In this document: positions 22,101-32,999 of the stretch, piece by piece
Numbering within the stretch: position 1 is the stretch's first letter
Layout of the letters: each line of letters opens with the position of its first letter
DNA from: Terebella lapidaria
Lineage: Eukaryota; Annelida; Polychaeta; Terebellida; Terebellidae
Length of the DNA: 64,000 bases
NCBI GenBank assembly: GCA_949152475.1
Contig: OX424563.1
Span: forward strand, 10,203,001-10,267,000
Direction of reading: 5' to 3'
Translations under genes and position numbers: made by a program
The notes under the pieces: model-generated
Seen by the model: only the letters and a program-made list of their open reading frames with translations
Told to the model about the DNA's origin: nothing
The model's database searches: none

Positions 22101-23115
22101 ACGCTGACATGGAGAGGAAAGTTAAAAACTGTACAGCTTGCCAAGTACAGAGAAAGGCACCAATCAAAACGCCAATGCACCCATGGGAGTACCCATCACA
22201 CCCCTGGTCACGGGTACATGCAGACTTCGCTGGACCTTTCATGGGGAAGTATTTCCTTCTACTAATTGGTGCTAGAACCAAGTGGTTGGAAGTCCACATA
22301 GCGAGCTCCGTCTCAAGTGCCTGTACCATCTCCCTCATGAGAAATATCTTTGCCACGCATGGGTTGCCACAGACCTTAGTAACCGACAATGGGACCTCTT
22401 TCACCAGTCAGGAATTTAAGGAATTCAAGAAGCGGAATGGAATTCGTCATATCTACACTCCACCATATCATCCATCATCAAACGGACTGGTTGAAAGAGC
22501 TGTTCAAACCTTCAAGGAAGGAATGAAACGACAGAAAGGAGACATTTCTTTTTGTGCCTCGCAAGGTTCCTGTTCCAATACAAATGTACTCCCCACAGCA
22601 CAACAGGTGTATCTCCAGCAGAACTTTTGATGAACAGGAAACCCAGAACAATATCAGACAATGTTCACCCAGACTTGGATCAGAGAGTTCACACTGGTCA
22701 GGAAAAACAGAAGGAACGTTGTGACCAGCGCAAAAAGTCCAGAGACTTCAAATCTGGAGACAGAGTGTATGTTCGGAACTTTAGTCGAACCGCAGGTCCA
22801 CCAAACATTCCTGCCACTGTCGTGGAAAGTTCTGGCTCGATTGTCAAGGTTAAAACTTTGGATGGTCAACTGCAGAGGAGACATGTGGACCATGTAGTAC
22901 AGGGAGGCCTGTCACGTCCAGGACAGGTGGATCTGGAGGAGGAAGACCTTGCTGTTGATGTGCAGGAACCAGCTGTGGATGTGCCGGAGCAGCCAGAACC
23001 ACAAGTAAACTTACCTGATCCTGTCGCAGTGGAACCTGCAGTACCAGAGAACAATGATGCAGGTCTAAGGCGTTCCACGAGAGAAATCAAGAAGCCAGAT
23101 AGACTTGATTTGTGA
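19121..23115 (+). pseudogene. gag-pol coding region of element 1 (fossil)
   Basis: Order of parts: capsid-like gag, zinc knuckles, protease, RT, RNase H, integrase zinc finger and catalytic core, then an acidic, proline-rich C-terminal end. Gag and pol share one reading frame at the start, as in Mag-like elements. The region as a whole is broken. Confidence 0.85.
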
Positions 23116-23174
23116 ATGTGAACTATGAAGTGATGATTGCATGTTTTAGTTTATTCAGATCCATGTTGAATCTT

Positions 23175-23188
23175 AAGGGGGGAGGAAA
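23175..23188 (+). other. Polypurine tract of element 1
   Basis: AAGGGGGGAGGAAA lies directly before the 3' LTR. Confidence 0.85.
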
Positions 23189-23394
23189 TGTTATATCTTA
23201 TCGCGATGAGCGTAAGTCTAATTTGCATGACCTGTTTTAGTTATTACCGCGAGTAGCAGATTCTAAGTCGTTTGGTGATTCTAGTTCGGTAGTTGTGTAT
23301 TCATGATCGCTTGGAATAGAACTGCAACTGTTCGTTTGTTTGTTGACAGACTTCTGAACATTAGAATAATCATTCTGAACATTAGAATACAACA
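23189..23394 (+). repeat. 3' LTR of element 1
   Basis: 206 bp, the same length as the 5' LTR, with about two mismatches to it. Confidence 0.92.
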
Positions 23395-23399
23395 CTGGC

Positions 23400-24590
23400 A
23401 AACTATTTAAATGAATGTTACATGTCTATGGGACGAACGGCAATTTTTTTCACACAAACCTGGCTTCGAAACGCTATCCAGATTAGAGGGGCAAATTTAG
23501 GTCCCAGAGTTACACACTAATCCAGAGTGAACAGTTTTTAGTCTTTTGTTCCTAACTTGATTAATGGTGTTACATAAGATCCGTATAACAATTTTGAATT
23601 ATCCTAATATAAGCGTTATATCAAATTCAAAAAATTCAGACGCCGAAACGTATCAAGGGACCTGGAAAGTATGGTTGTCCCTGGCTGAACTGCAGATTTT
23701 ACCATGTATCATATGTCTGTATGTGTGCCACAATGGTTTTATTTTGCGAGGTCTGGTGAGTTATAACACCCCGACAGACCTTACATGAGAGCCTGTTCGC
23801 ACAACGTGTAAAATTGTGTAGAATAGAGCTGATCATGAGGCTGTCCCTACGTTATATCTACTCCATGGGGTTTGTTTCGGATTTCTAAATTATTTTCATA
23901 TATCTACTCCATAGGGTTTGTTTCGGATTTCTAAATTATTTTCATAGGCTGTTGGGCAGTTGTATGCTATTTCCATCAGGTGTACAGTAGAAACAACTAC
24001 ATCTAACACACTGTCTGCCCCTGATGACGCCGGGATGTCGTTTGATAAACTATTTGGTCGGGTTTTGTTTCTATTTCAAAATAGAAACCAGTTTTAAAAA
24101 CCAGAAATTTCGAACAAGTTTTTTTTGTTTGGTGTTGTGAATACTTCCCTTTTGTGTAATCCATTCACAACAGGAAGCAAGCGGTTGTTTTGGTGGGAAA
24201 TTTGAAAGCCTGAAGCACACGTGCTGACACACAAAAGTTTGTACGGTAAGTATACTTTTTTATGCATTTCTGGGGGGTGGGTCACATATTCATGTCCCCT
24301 CCGTCCCGATGGTTACTAGGAATTGGATGGTGATTAAAAAAATTTGCCCATAAGGTCATAAAGTACTGTGTTGATATCCAATGCTTCCCGCAACCCTTCT
24401 GGGACCCACCTGGGCGGATCGATGTATCATATAATTAACACAAGGGCAATGCGCATATATTGCTCATAGTATTAGTAACTTTCCAAGGAATTATCAGTCA
24501 GTTAATGATGAGAAAAATTAGTAGTCAATAGTAAACATTAATATGTTTACATACCATACTTACATATTCTAGGTAACCCCCAGAATGGGG
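23400..24590. other. Intergenic stretch with a 46-bp tandem duplication
   Basis: No gene recognised. A 46-bp unit beginning TATCTACTCCAT is repeated at 23855-23900 and 23901-23946, with one mismatch seen. Confidence 0.5.
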
Positions 24591-24599
24591 TTATTCTCA

Positions 24600-26300
24600 A
24601 ACGAAGGATGTGCGTGTGAGAAACTTATGTACGACGGCGTAGACAGAGACTAGATGAAAACGAAGAGGATAGACAAGAATATTTGAGAAAAGATCGTGAG
24701 GGGTGGCACAGACGGAAGGTTCTGACAAGCGAGTTGACAGAGAGGGATGTAAGGCGGCAGCGAAAGGTATGGAAGAGAAACAAATGATCAAGGTGGAAGG
24801 CTCCGAAAGATCTGCAACTGGCAATTCCAGAAACCCCACCTTTGCCCATTACTTCAACATGGAAAAACAGCAACAGTTCTACAGGCTCTTACAACAAAAT
24901 CTGAAGGAAGATGAATGTCTGATCCATATTGACTTTTCTGAAAACTATGCTACAAAGAGTATGCACTTCGGAGCATCGAAATCACACAAGTATCACTTCA
25001 TACGGGGGTCTATTTCATTGGGAAGAACACCTCGCAGACGCGTTCTGTAGTATGGCTGATAATTGTGACCACGGTCCCATAGGAATTTGGGCCCACCTGG
25101 ACCCTATCCTTGACAAGGTACATGAGCAGTCTAGAGGCCTGAAAACTCTCCACTTTTTCAGTGATGGACCGTCGTCGCAATACAAACAGAAACTCAACTT
25201 CTGGATATTCAACCAAACAATGGCAAAGCGTGGAATCAAATTTGGTGAGAATAGTTTGAATACTATCCATGTGTTTGGTGCAGTAGGTCTGTACATATAT
25301 GACTTGAGGTAGTCCGCTCCAAACAGTGAGGGGAGGGAGTCAAAGAGTTTTTTTTTAAATAAATAACTGTATCAACATAATCTAGAGCATCAAAATGACA
25401 TATTTTATAGAGTGACCGATTAGCATCCTAAAACTGAAAAGAAATTCACCGTGTCCGTTCGCATTGAAAACATGATGCAAGATGTGAATATGGACCAAAT
25501 TTTTTTGCAAAAATACCGTAATTTATGTCATTTTAGGTAAATGCTAGTGATTTTGATCGAATATGTCGAAGAAACCAGCACGGTGACCCCCCCTATTTTC
25601 TTTTCAGTATTAGGATGCTGATCAGTTACTCTATAACGTAGGTCATTTTGAAGAGATAATATTCAAGAAATAACTTAAATTTTGACTCTTCGTTACCTCA
25701 CTGTTTGTAGCGGACTACGTTAACATATCTCGGACTGGACGAAAACTGCTTGCTGATATATGCATGCACTTTTGTTTTCACAGCCACCTGGAGCTTCCAT
25801 GAGAGTGGCCATGGCAAGGGTATTCCTGACGCGTTGGGGCTACGGTGAAGCGTATGTGTGACAGCAGTGCCTTACGAGTTCGGATATCACTGGCGCCAAT
25901 TCAATGTTTCAGTTTCTGAACGGGAACACCAAGATATCGCTACATCTTGTTGAAACCGAGACATTCGAGCGAGTCAAACGTACCTGGCCTGTGCCTCAGG
26001 AGCTGACCTCGATACCGGGGACAATGAAGCTACACCAAGTTCTCACTTCCAAACCAAACAGTATCTCCTATCGAGATGTCAGCTGTCTGTGCCAGCTGCA
26101 GCCTCTGTGTGAATGCTACAACCACAAGGTGTTCAAGTTTACTTGCGAAGGTGCCACAGCACGGAAATCGTGAGGGATACCTCGGAAAGTGTGTTGTGGT
26201 GAGACATGATGGCGACGCATATCCTACTTTGGAGAAAGTAACCAGTCGCCATGTCATTGTTCCAGCAGCGATATGGTGCGAGGTAATCAAGCAGCTGTAG
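24600..26300 (+). pseudogene. Decayed member of a multi-copy DDE-like gene family
   Basis: Pieces of one protein family follow in order but in changing frames. A basic REGWHRRKVL...RKVWKRN stretch lies near 24690-24790. CLIHIDFSENY is near 24916, HFFSDGPSSQYKQK near 25150, and TWSFHESGHGKGIPDALG near 25785-25840. GTMKLHQV...YRDVSCLCQ is near 26020-26100 and GKCVVVRHDGDAYPT near 26180. I recall this layout from many invertebrate and fish predicted proteins of unknown role. The D, D and E in the second to fourth pieces suggest an RNase H-like fold, by inference. An intron probably ends at TTTTCACAG|CC (25783). At least three frame breaks indicate a dead copy, although some could be missed introns. 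Confidence 0.6.
25312..25715. mobile_element. 404-bp MITE with long inverted arms and TA duplication
   Basis: The ends pair as GTCCGCT-CAAACAGTGAGG with CCTCACTGTTTG-AGCGGAC. Pairing continues inward: GAGTCAAA with TTTTGACTC, and GCATCCTAA-ACTGAAAAG with CTTTTCAGTATTAGGATGC. TA flanks both ends (25310-25311 and 25716-25717). It sits in the presumed intron of the DDE-like relic. Confidence 0.75.
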
Positions 26301-28019
26301 ACACGGCGTCCTGTCAGAACTCTATGCAACAACAACTGTATAAATGTGTGAATTAAATTGAATCTATTTTCCCAAACCAAAACTTGTTTGTTGCTTTAAT
26401 GAATGCATGTTACAGTATCATTACTATTCCTATATTATGTCACCCATTATGGTTGTGGTAAGACGATTTCCTTTATTGCATGCATCATCACGTGACGAAA
26501 TATTACCGTTCCTTTATTGAATAAATTATATTTCTGGATATGGCAAATTCATTACTAGTGCTGTATTAAGTAGTGTTCTGGATTGATTAATATCAGTGCT
26601 ATATTTACGTGGAATTCTGGGTGTGATGGAAGTAAATGATTGACTTCTCTACAATGTACATGTGGTACATGAAATTAAGGATATTGTAGACCTAAATGAA
26701 CAGCTTTGCTATATGTAATCACAAATAAATGGCAACAATATGGTAAAACGTTTTATAATGGGTATGTTCTATTATCTATTTTGTAGTATTACCTATTATT
26801 ATTATCATGTTAATTTACAAAAGTAGATATGCAAAAACACAGCAAAGGACAAAGAAATGTCCTTTGAATCTTCTTGATACATTTTGTTGACAAAAAAATA
26901 TGTTGGCAAACCATTTTTGATGGCATAATATATCGGGACAATTTCGTTTATTGAAACACTCGGAAATTTAAAAATATGAAAACCACTTAACACTGCAGGT
27001 AGTGTAACGTTCGGCGCCCGCGGCGCGCATGGGCGCACGCAGCGGGCGTCGGGGCTAGCTAACACTACAACCAAGTAACAGTCCGCCCGGACGAATCCGG
27101 CCTTCATACATCAGAACATAACACATCATAGATATACAACATATATTATACATCAGTTATGGTAATGTAGCCATGTGTAGAGTCCGAGATGCCATGGGAG
27201 CGGCACCACGGATTCCGTACACGTGGGTATGTTGCTGGCCGGCGTCGCCGACGGTACTGCAACAGGGATAGCCTGGACAGCCCGACGGTCTAGCCAGAGC
27301 CTGTGTCACACCATCATAGGGCGAGAAACTGGTGATCACAGGGACGAGCCCAGAATCAGCACAGTCTCCCTCCTTGGCCCCCGATTGGAAGTCGTCCCTG
27401 AGGCCCGACTGGCCTTTACTCGAACTGGGACAAGGAGCTCATGACATGAGCTCACCTGTCGTGCTTTTGCTGTGAACGACTCCGGCCACACGTGGTGCGG
27501 CCTCAGTATTTATACTCCCAGCGAGTGCACGAGAGATGGCTTGAGAGTCACTGTTCAGTATAATGGATAGAGAGAATGACGCAACGCTCGTGCTTCGAAC
27601 ACGAAGCGGCCAGAAACAAGAAAGTGTTTACAAAATCCTGCCGCGATTTTTTGCGAAAGAAAAAACTAGAAAATATTGAGTATTATTTTTTTGACTTTTC
27701 TCATAAAAAAAGGGAATTACTATGGTGGCCCTGTACAGGTGGTTTTATACCACTCGGCCGATACAGCCGACTGCCTCTGGTCCCTGTCGTGGGCGGCCCG
27801 TCTCGCGCCAGTGCACATGTAACTCGCTCACATGCGGATCAAAACAAACAACGCGTGGTTCTGTGGTTTTATTTTCGGTTTACCCATGGCGGAAGATCGT
27901 GGGCGTTATCAAACTATTTTGTTTACACTGTCGTTTACCTATGGCATATTTAGAGCTTTATTAAGTTATCAGGTCAAAGAGAAAAGGACTAGGCCTACGT
28001 AGCGTCTCAAGAATGGATC
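26301..28019. other. Region between the DDE-like relic and the surface-protein gene
   Basis: No gene could be supported. A GC-rich patch lies at 27008-27060. On the minus strand, a TATAAATA (27513-27520) is followed by AGCACGACAG|GTGAGC, a good donor (about 27466-27475), and an open frame of about 80 codons ends at 27157. No ATG or clear acceptor ties these together. Confidence 0.35.
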
Positions 28020-28025
28020 TTTATT
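28020..28025 (-). promoter_or_regulatory. Polyadenylation signal AATAAA
   Basis: AATAAA on the minus strand lies about 50 bp after the stop of the surface-protein gene. Confidence 0.7.
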
Positions 28026-28073
28026 GACAAAAGTTTGTAAATGAGATGCTGGGGCTTTTCACAACTCGTGCAA

Positions 28074-29340
28074 TCAAAAATATATAAGTGCAGTACAAAC
28101 TGCAATGAAGACAATCGTCAGAGCACTGTAAGTACTCCACGAGGCCCCCGTACTCCGGGGGCGTGCAGTTGGCCAGCTACCAGGACTTTGGTAATCCCAC
28201 TCCTCCCAACTGAACCACTCGCTCCAGCTCACCTGGTCGCCTGAGATTTGAACAAATTGGGATAATATTACTGTCTAAATGTAAATGTACCTGCATACTT
28301 GTCATAGCAGTGTTTTACAGTTATATAAGGTTTCAAAGCAAAAAATATACCATATTCAAAGCAAGAGATATACCATATTGTACATTATAGCCTACCTGCG
28401 TCGTGTTCTATGATGATATCGAATGAGTAGGTCCTGCACTCAAACAAAGCGTTTCTCGTCAGCTGGTAGGTCTGACCGGTGAACAGGACCCAGGAGTCCG
28501 GTCTGGTCAGGTACTGGGCGGCCCCGTCACACTCGGCCGGCGTGTCGTAGGTCAGAGGCACAGAGTCCTCGAAGACGAAGCCTGCTACGTCCCCTTCCAA
28601 CAGGCCGTCGTACACCACGTCCTGTGCATTGTAGCCGGGCGACGCGAAGAGCTCATCAGAGGCGTAAAGTAGTTCGTATGAAGTGGCGTCGGCAGCCGGG
28701 CGGAGGAATGCGACCTTGTAGACCCGGTATTCGGTGGAGTAGATCTCAAGGCGCTTGACTAAGCCCCGGGAGATGGGCAGTCCGAGGTCAGGGGCCGGGA
28801 TCACAAAAGTATGGTGCGCTGTTGTGTGATCACTGTTGGGCCGCTCCACCGGCCAGTTCCCCCACAGCAATTCCTCGCACAGAGCTCCTGGACAAATTGT
28901 ACACATAGTAAATCATTACCGATTCCGTGTCACCGAACTATCAGGTTATCATTATCTGATGATATGGCGATGCCGTCGTTCTTTTGGAATATTCTTTCAA
29001 CAATTTTGTCATTTGTCGTTCGATACATTATTATGTAGTTTTACCTCAATGTACCGGAATAGAGAAGCAATGTTTCTAGAGTCTCTATACGCTGATGTTC
29101 TCGAACTGAGGGTTACGTCAGATTAAAAATATATTAGACCATTTGGTACTTACAAAAGTATTGAATGAGTCGTTTATGAGCCCTGACTAAAATTGTATCC
29201 GATAGTCGATTTAATCGATCGGCAAATTTCCTGACTTATTCCTTTATTCCAATATCGGTACCGTACATTTATTGTTGTAAAATATTATTACCGTTGAAGC
29301 TGATAAACAGCAGCAAAGTGAGATGTCCTTGGTTGACCAT
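28074..29340 (-). CDS. Small surface protein: signal peptide, jelly-roll-like domain, C-terminal hydrophobic end (235 aa)
   Basis: Predicted exons on the minus strand are 29340-29292, 28887-28396 and 28240-28074 (708 nt, in frame; both introns interrupt a codon after its first base). Splice sites are AACG|GTAATA, TTGTCCAG|GA, GCAG|GTAGGC and CAAATCTCAG|GC. The start has A at -3 and G at +4.

Residues 1-20 form a signal peptide (hydrophobic LTLLLFISF). Residues ~24-180 (WGNWPV, FVIPAPDLGLP, VYKVAFLRP, LEGDVAGFVF) resemble an extracellular jelly-roll-like domain common in invertebrate secreted proteins; I cannot name the family. Exon 3 encodes a tryptophan-rich stretch (WSEWFSWEEW), then a Pro/Ser-rich spacer. 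The protein ends in ALTIVFIAVCTALIYF directly before the stop, which fits a GPI-anchor signal or a terminal membrane anchor. Location at the cell surface is inferred; function is unknown. Confidence 0.75.
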
Positions 29341-29356
29341 CCTTAGGAAGTCTAAT

Positions 29357-29442
29357 TCTGAAACAAAACCACAAAAAAATGAATGATAACAGCCCAACAG
29401 TTATCATACGTAAAATTTCAAAATGGTTCTAGTCAACTTACC
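29357..29442 (-). other. 5' UTR intron and upstream ORF of the surface-protein gene
   Basis: Donor AAATG|GTAAGTT (exon ends at 29442) and acceptor TTTTGTTTCAG|AATT (exon resumes at 29357) frame an 84-bp intron. Just before the donor lies ATGATGCCATGTAAATG. After splicing, the next base makes TGA, closing a five-codon upstream ORF (MMPCK). The main ATG follows 16 bases later. Confidence 0.6.
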
Positions 29443-29546
29443 ATTTACATGGCATCATTCTGTGAAATTCCTTTACGTATACACCGATGTAACACACAAG
29501 TGCAGTACCGCGTTCAAGACTGTTGGCGACCGCGCGCAACCGCGTA

Positions 29547-29553
29547 CTATATA
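29547..29553 (-). promoter_or_regulatory. TATA box of the surface-protein gene
   Basis: TATATAG on the minus strand (context GCATATATAGTACGC) lies about 105 bp before the 5' UTR donor. This would place transcription start near 29520. Confidence 0.5.
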
Positions 29554-29586
29554 TGCGCGGCAGCCAGCCGAGCCGCTAGTGCCAGT

Positions 29587-29940
29587 CACGGATCAATGGA
29601 GATTGTTTGGGGAACTGTGTTGACTTTCGGTTTCACTATACGTGTATATAACACCCATCCATTATGCAAGCCACCATAGCCTTTGTCAGGTGCAATCACT
29701 GATCGCCATGGAGATTGTTTGGGAAACTGTGTTGACTTTCGGTTTCAATATACGTGTATATAACACCCATCCATTATGCAAGCCACCATAGCCTTTGTCA
29801 GGTGCAATCACTGATCGCCATGGAGATTGTTTGGGAAACTGTGTTGACTTTCGGTTTCAATATACGTGTATATAACACCCATCCATTATGCAAGCCACCA
29901 TAGCCTTTGTCAGGTGCAATCACTGATCGCCATTATGCAT
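29587..29940. repeat. 112-bp tandem repeat, three copies, upstream of the surface-protein promoter
   Basis: The unit starts GATCGCCATGGAGATTG and contains GTGTTGACTTTCGGTTTCA and CGTGTATATAACACCC. It recurs at 29589, 29701 and 29813, exactly 112 bp apart, with a partial start of a fourth at 29925. Copies two and three look identical. A diverged relative of part of the unit lies at about 60972-61028. Confidence 0.85.
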
Positions 29941-30535
29941 CTGAAGCTAACCTGTTCGATCAATTATGAATTCATAATGAATTTGTACATATATATATAT
30001 ATATGGATTTATCGTCACCTAAATATTTTAGCGTACCAATAGGCTAACGGGCGGTTCCTGCCGATTTCAGAGCTTCCAAAAAATAGGTCCTATCGCCTGT
30101 GATACACAGGTACATTTATCGCCTGTGGGGTACCGTGTCGACTCTTGGTGACTGGGGTGGTGGTTAATTCCCAGGCCGTGTGTGATGGAGCCAAGTCCTA
30201 TTTCGGATGGAGAGGCCAGATAGTTGTGGACTGGAGGCAGGTAGTTGGGAGTGTCTTTGGGTAGAGTACAGTTGCCTTGGTAACAGATGGTACTACGTTG
30301 GTGTTCTGGTAGATGACAGCAGGCTTGAGGGGCGGTGCGGTTCCGCTCTGTGCGTTCTCTTGTAGCTCTAGACATCGACGCGGCCATGCGACTGGTCGTT
30401 GACGAGACAGGATCAGACCATAGAAATATACCGTGGGTTAAGCCCCAGTCCCATATGAAGCCGGACCAGCACGGACGCAGGTGGAGGAGCACGGATCATG
30501 AGATGGCATGGTCCGGGTTGGTCCTGGATGCTTTG
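29941..30535. other. Stretch with one uncertain minus-strand frame
   Basis: An open frame of 141 codons on the minus strand (30492-30067) contains a Cys/Pro-rich part but no recognised motif. It could be an exon. A (TA)n run lies at 29990-30004. Confidence 0.3.
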
Positions 30536-30539
30536 CAAA

Positions 30540-32440
30540 AAAAATTAGCCCAAGGGCTAAGAAAGCTAACTACCGGACAATGTATATTTAAGATATTAAC
30601 CTTGTACCATGACCTTGAAAATAAGATCATTGGTCAATTCAAAGTGACGAGAATATTCAGCCCACATCATTTTTAGCATGTCCACAATCGATACCTAAGC
30701 TGTAAAGTCGATAATGAATGAGATATTAGTCATTTGTGATCTGACCTTGAAATTGAGGTCAAAGGTCAAGTTCAAGGTCATGAGAATATTCGGCATATAT
30801 CATTTCCAATATGTTCGCAATTGATTCCTAAGCTGTAAAGTCGATGATAAGCGAGATATTATCTTTTTTGTTCTCTAACCTTGAAAATGAAGTCAAGGTC
30901 AATTTAAGGTCACCAAAATATTCATCATATATCATTGTTTCCCTACATATTCACTATCGATTCCTAAGCTGTAAAATCGATAATGAGTGAGATATTGCCC
31001 ATGTTATTCTGACCTTGAAAATGAGGTCAAAGGTCAAGTTCAAGGTCACATTAATATTCTACATATATCATTTGCTATATGTTCACTATGGAGTCCTAAG
31101 CTGTAAAGTCGATAATAAGCGAGATATTAACCATTTTGTTCTCTGACCTTGAAATTGAGGTCAAAGGTCAAACTCAAGGTCACCAGCATATTCAGCATAT
31201 ATCATTTCCTATATGTTCACAATTGATTCCTAAGCTGTAAAGGCTTAAGCTAGATATTAGCCATTTTGTGCTCTGACCTTGAAAATGAGGTCAGAGGTCA
31301 AACTCGAGGTCACCAGAATATTCAGCATATTTTATTTCCTATATGCTCATAATTGATTCCTGAGCTGTAAAGTTGATAGTAAGCGAGATATCAGCCATTT
31401 TGTGCTGTGACCTTAAACTTAGGTCAAAGACCAAATTCAAGGTCATGAGAACATTCGACATATATCTTTTCCCATAAGTCCACAATTGATTCCTAAGCTG
31501 TAAAGTCGACAATAAGCGAGATATTAGCCATTTTGTGCTGTGACCTTGAAAATGAGTTCAAAGGTCAAACTCAAGGTCAGAGGAATATTCAGCATATATC
31601 ATTTCCTATATGTTCACAATTGATTCCTTAGCTGTGAAGTCAATAGTAATCGAGATATTAGCTATTTTGTGTTCTGACCTTGAAAATGAGGTAAAAGATC
31701 GAATTCAAGGTCATGACAATATTCAGCTTGAATCATTTCCTATATGTTCACAATTGATTCCTGAGCTGTGAAATTGAAAATAAACGAGATATTAGCCATT
31801 TTGTGCTGTGAACTTGAAATTAGGTCAAAGATCAAATTCAAGGTCACGAGAATATTCGGCATATATCTTTTCCTATAAGTCTACAATTGATTCCTGGGCT
31901 GTAAAGTCGATATTAAGCTATAAATTAGCCATTTTGTGCTGCGGCCTTGAAATTAGGTCAAAGGTCAAATTCAAGGTCACGAGAATATTCATCATATTCC
32001 TATAAGTCCACAATTGATTCGTAATCTCTAATCTCAATATTACGTGAGATATCAGGAAAAATGTTTCCCATTATAAAGCATAGGAGAATTTAACATGGGA
32101 AAATATAATTTGAAACCCGTCGGAAAAAAATCAAAATGTATATGAGAGTAATCTTTGAAACAAAAATCTCAAATCTGATCACACAATTTTTGAAAAAACG
32201 GCCGCCAAAATCCAAAATTGGCGGTTTTTCGCTAAAAATGGCCGCCATTTTGAAAGAATTGCAAAAAAAAAATTAAAAATAAAAAATACCTCCCTCTCGA
32301 AATATTTTTAGGCATTTTTGTGCAAATTTTCAGAAAGATTCGATTGTAAACTTTAAAAATAAAAATGTAGACCGACGACGACGACGGATGCAACGCCACG
32401 GCAATAGGTTATCGGACCAAGGGCCGGTAACCTAAAAAGA
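30540..32440 (-). mobile_element. Satellite-bearing non-autonomous transposon, copy B (inverted)
   Basis: This is the mirror of copy A. The tail palindrome TTAGCCCAAGGGCTAA (about 30547) and ACCGGACAATGTATAT open the left side, followed by about 11 satellite units (30600-32050). The unique A/T-rich part with CCTCCCTCTCGAAATATTTTTAGGC is at ~32.29 kb. The head palindrome GGTTATCGGACC, AAG, GGCCGGTAACC closes at ~32,407-32,432. It appears complete and non-coding, about 1.9 kb. Confidence 0.65.
30600..32050 (-). repeat. ~130-bp satellite array with DR1-like sites, inverted copy
   Basis: Units carry CCTAAGCTGTAAAGTCGATAATAAGCGAGATATTAGCCATTTTGTG (consensus; several units differ). They also carry a core AGGTCAAAGGTCA, exact near 30758, 31023, 31158 and 31942, and TCAAGGTCA in most units. 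Confidence 0.75.
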
Positions 32441-32847
32441 CCCATGACCGTCACCCCGAAACCTACACGGTGGCAACACGGATGACCCCGGACCATCCCG
32501 GCAGAACTCAGGTGCCAACACGGATCACCCCGGACCCAACACGGGGATTATTATTAACCTATAAGATTCCTATTTGTGATTGGTTCAAATGAGACCACGT
32601 GACTAAAATGATACTACAATATCCTGGTCGAGATGTTCTGGAGAAAGTGATATCTCGATATTTCCTAGTCCGAGGTATAAGTTTTAGTTGATCCTTTTCT
32701 GACCTCGCCAGATGGCGCGCATCGCCTGATCACGCGCTTGGAGAGCTGTTGCCATCTGTGCATCGATGTGTTCTGAGTTTATAAGTCTGTGTGGACTGAA
32801 TTGTCCACACAGTTAATAATAAAACAAATATTGACATTTTAGCTTTC
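32441..32847. other. Spacer, short repeats only
   Basis: CAACACGGAT(G/C)ACCCCGGAC occurs twice near 32474-32541. No gene seen. Confidence 0.4.
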
Positions 32848-32946
32848 GGTTGATACGTGATAATCTTCACTTGCTGGAAAGTTGTATTCACCGAGCTTGC
32901 CAGGTGAATACAACTTTCCAGCAAGTGAAGATAATCACTATCAACC
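32848..32946. repeat. Foldback with 44-45-bp arms
   Basis: GGTTGATA-GTGATAATCTTC...TATTCACC (32848-32892) pairs almost perfectly with GGTGAATA...GAAGATAATCACTATCAACC (32903-32946) around a 10-base loop. Confidence 0.85.
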
Positions 32947-32999
32947 TCAGCAAAAGCCAAAATTTGTATAGCATATGCGATAGGTCAATTGTGTAGTAT

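Larger units (their letters stand above)
18854..23394 (+). mobile_element. Gypsy (Metaviridae) LTR retrotransposon, element 1
   Basis: This is a 4.54-kb element with 206-bp LTRs flanked by a 5-bp target duplication, CTGGC (18849-18853 and 23395-23399). Coding parts on the plus strand are gag with two CCHC knuckles (~19.79-19.89 kb), aspartic protease with VDTGA (~20.08 kb), reverse transcriptase with YLDDIL (~20.92 kb), RNase H with SVDAS (~21.37 kb) and integrase (~22.0-22.7 kb). The primer site matches tRNA-Ser, as used by Mag-like Gypsy elements. The LTRs differ at about 2 of 206 positions, so the insertion is fairly recent. It is nearly complete but broken, with about two interruptions of the pol reading. 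Confidence 0.92.

Noticed and set aside
27157-27430. Minus-strand exon candidate (CPGYPCC...HVYGIRG) behind a TATAAATA box
   Set aside because: No start codon, no convincing acceptor of normal intron length and no AATAAA nearby.
30067-30492. 141-codon minus-strand frame with Cys/Pro-rich part
   Set aside because: No splice sites or family match could be shown; kept only as an uncertain note.
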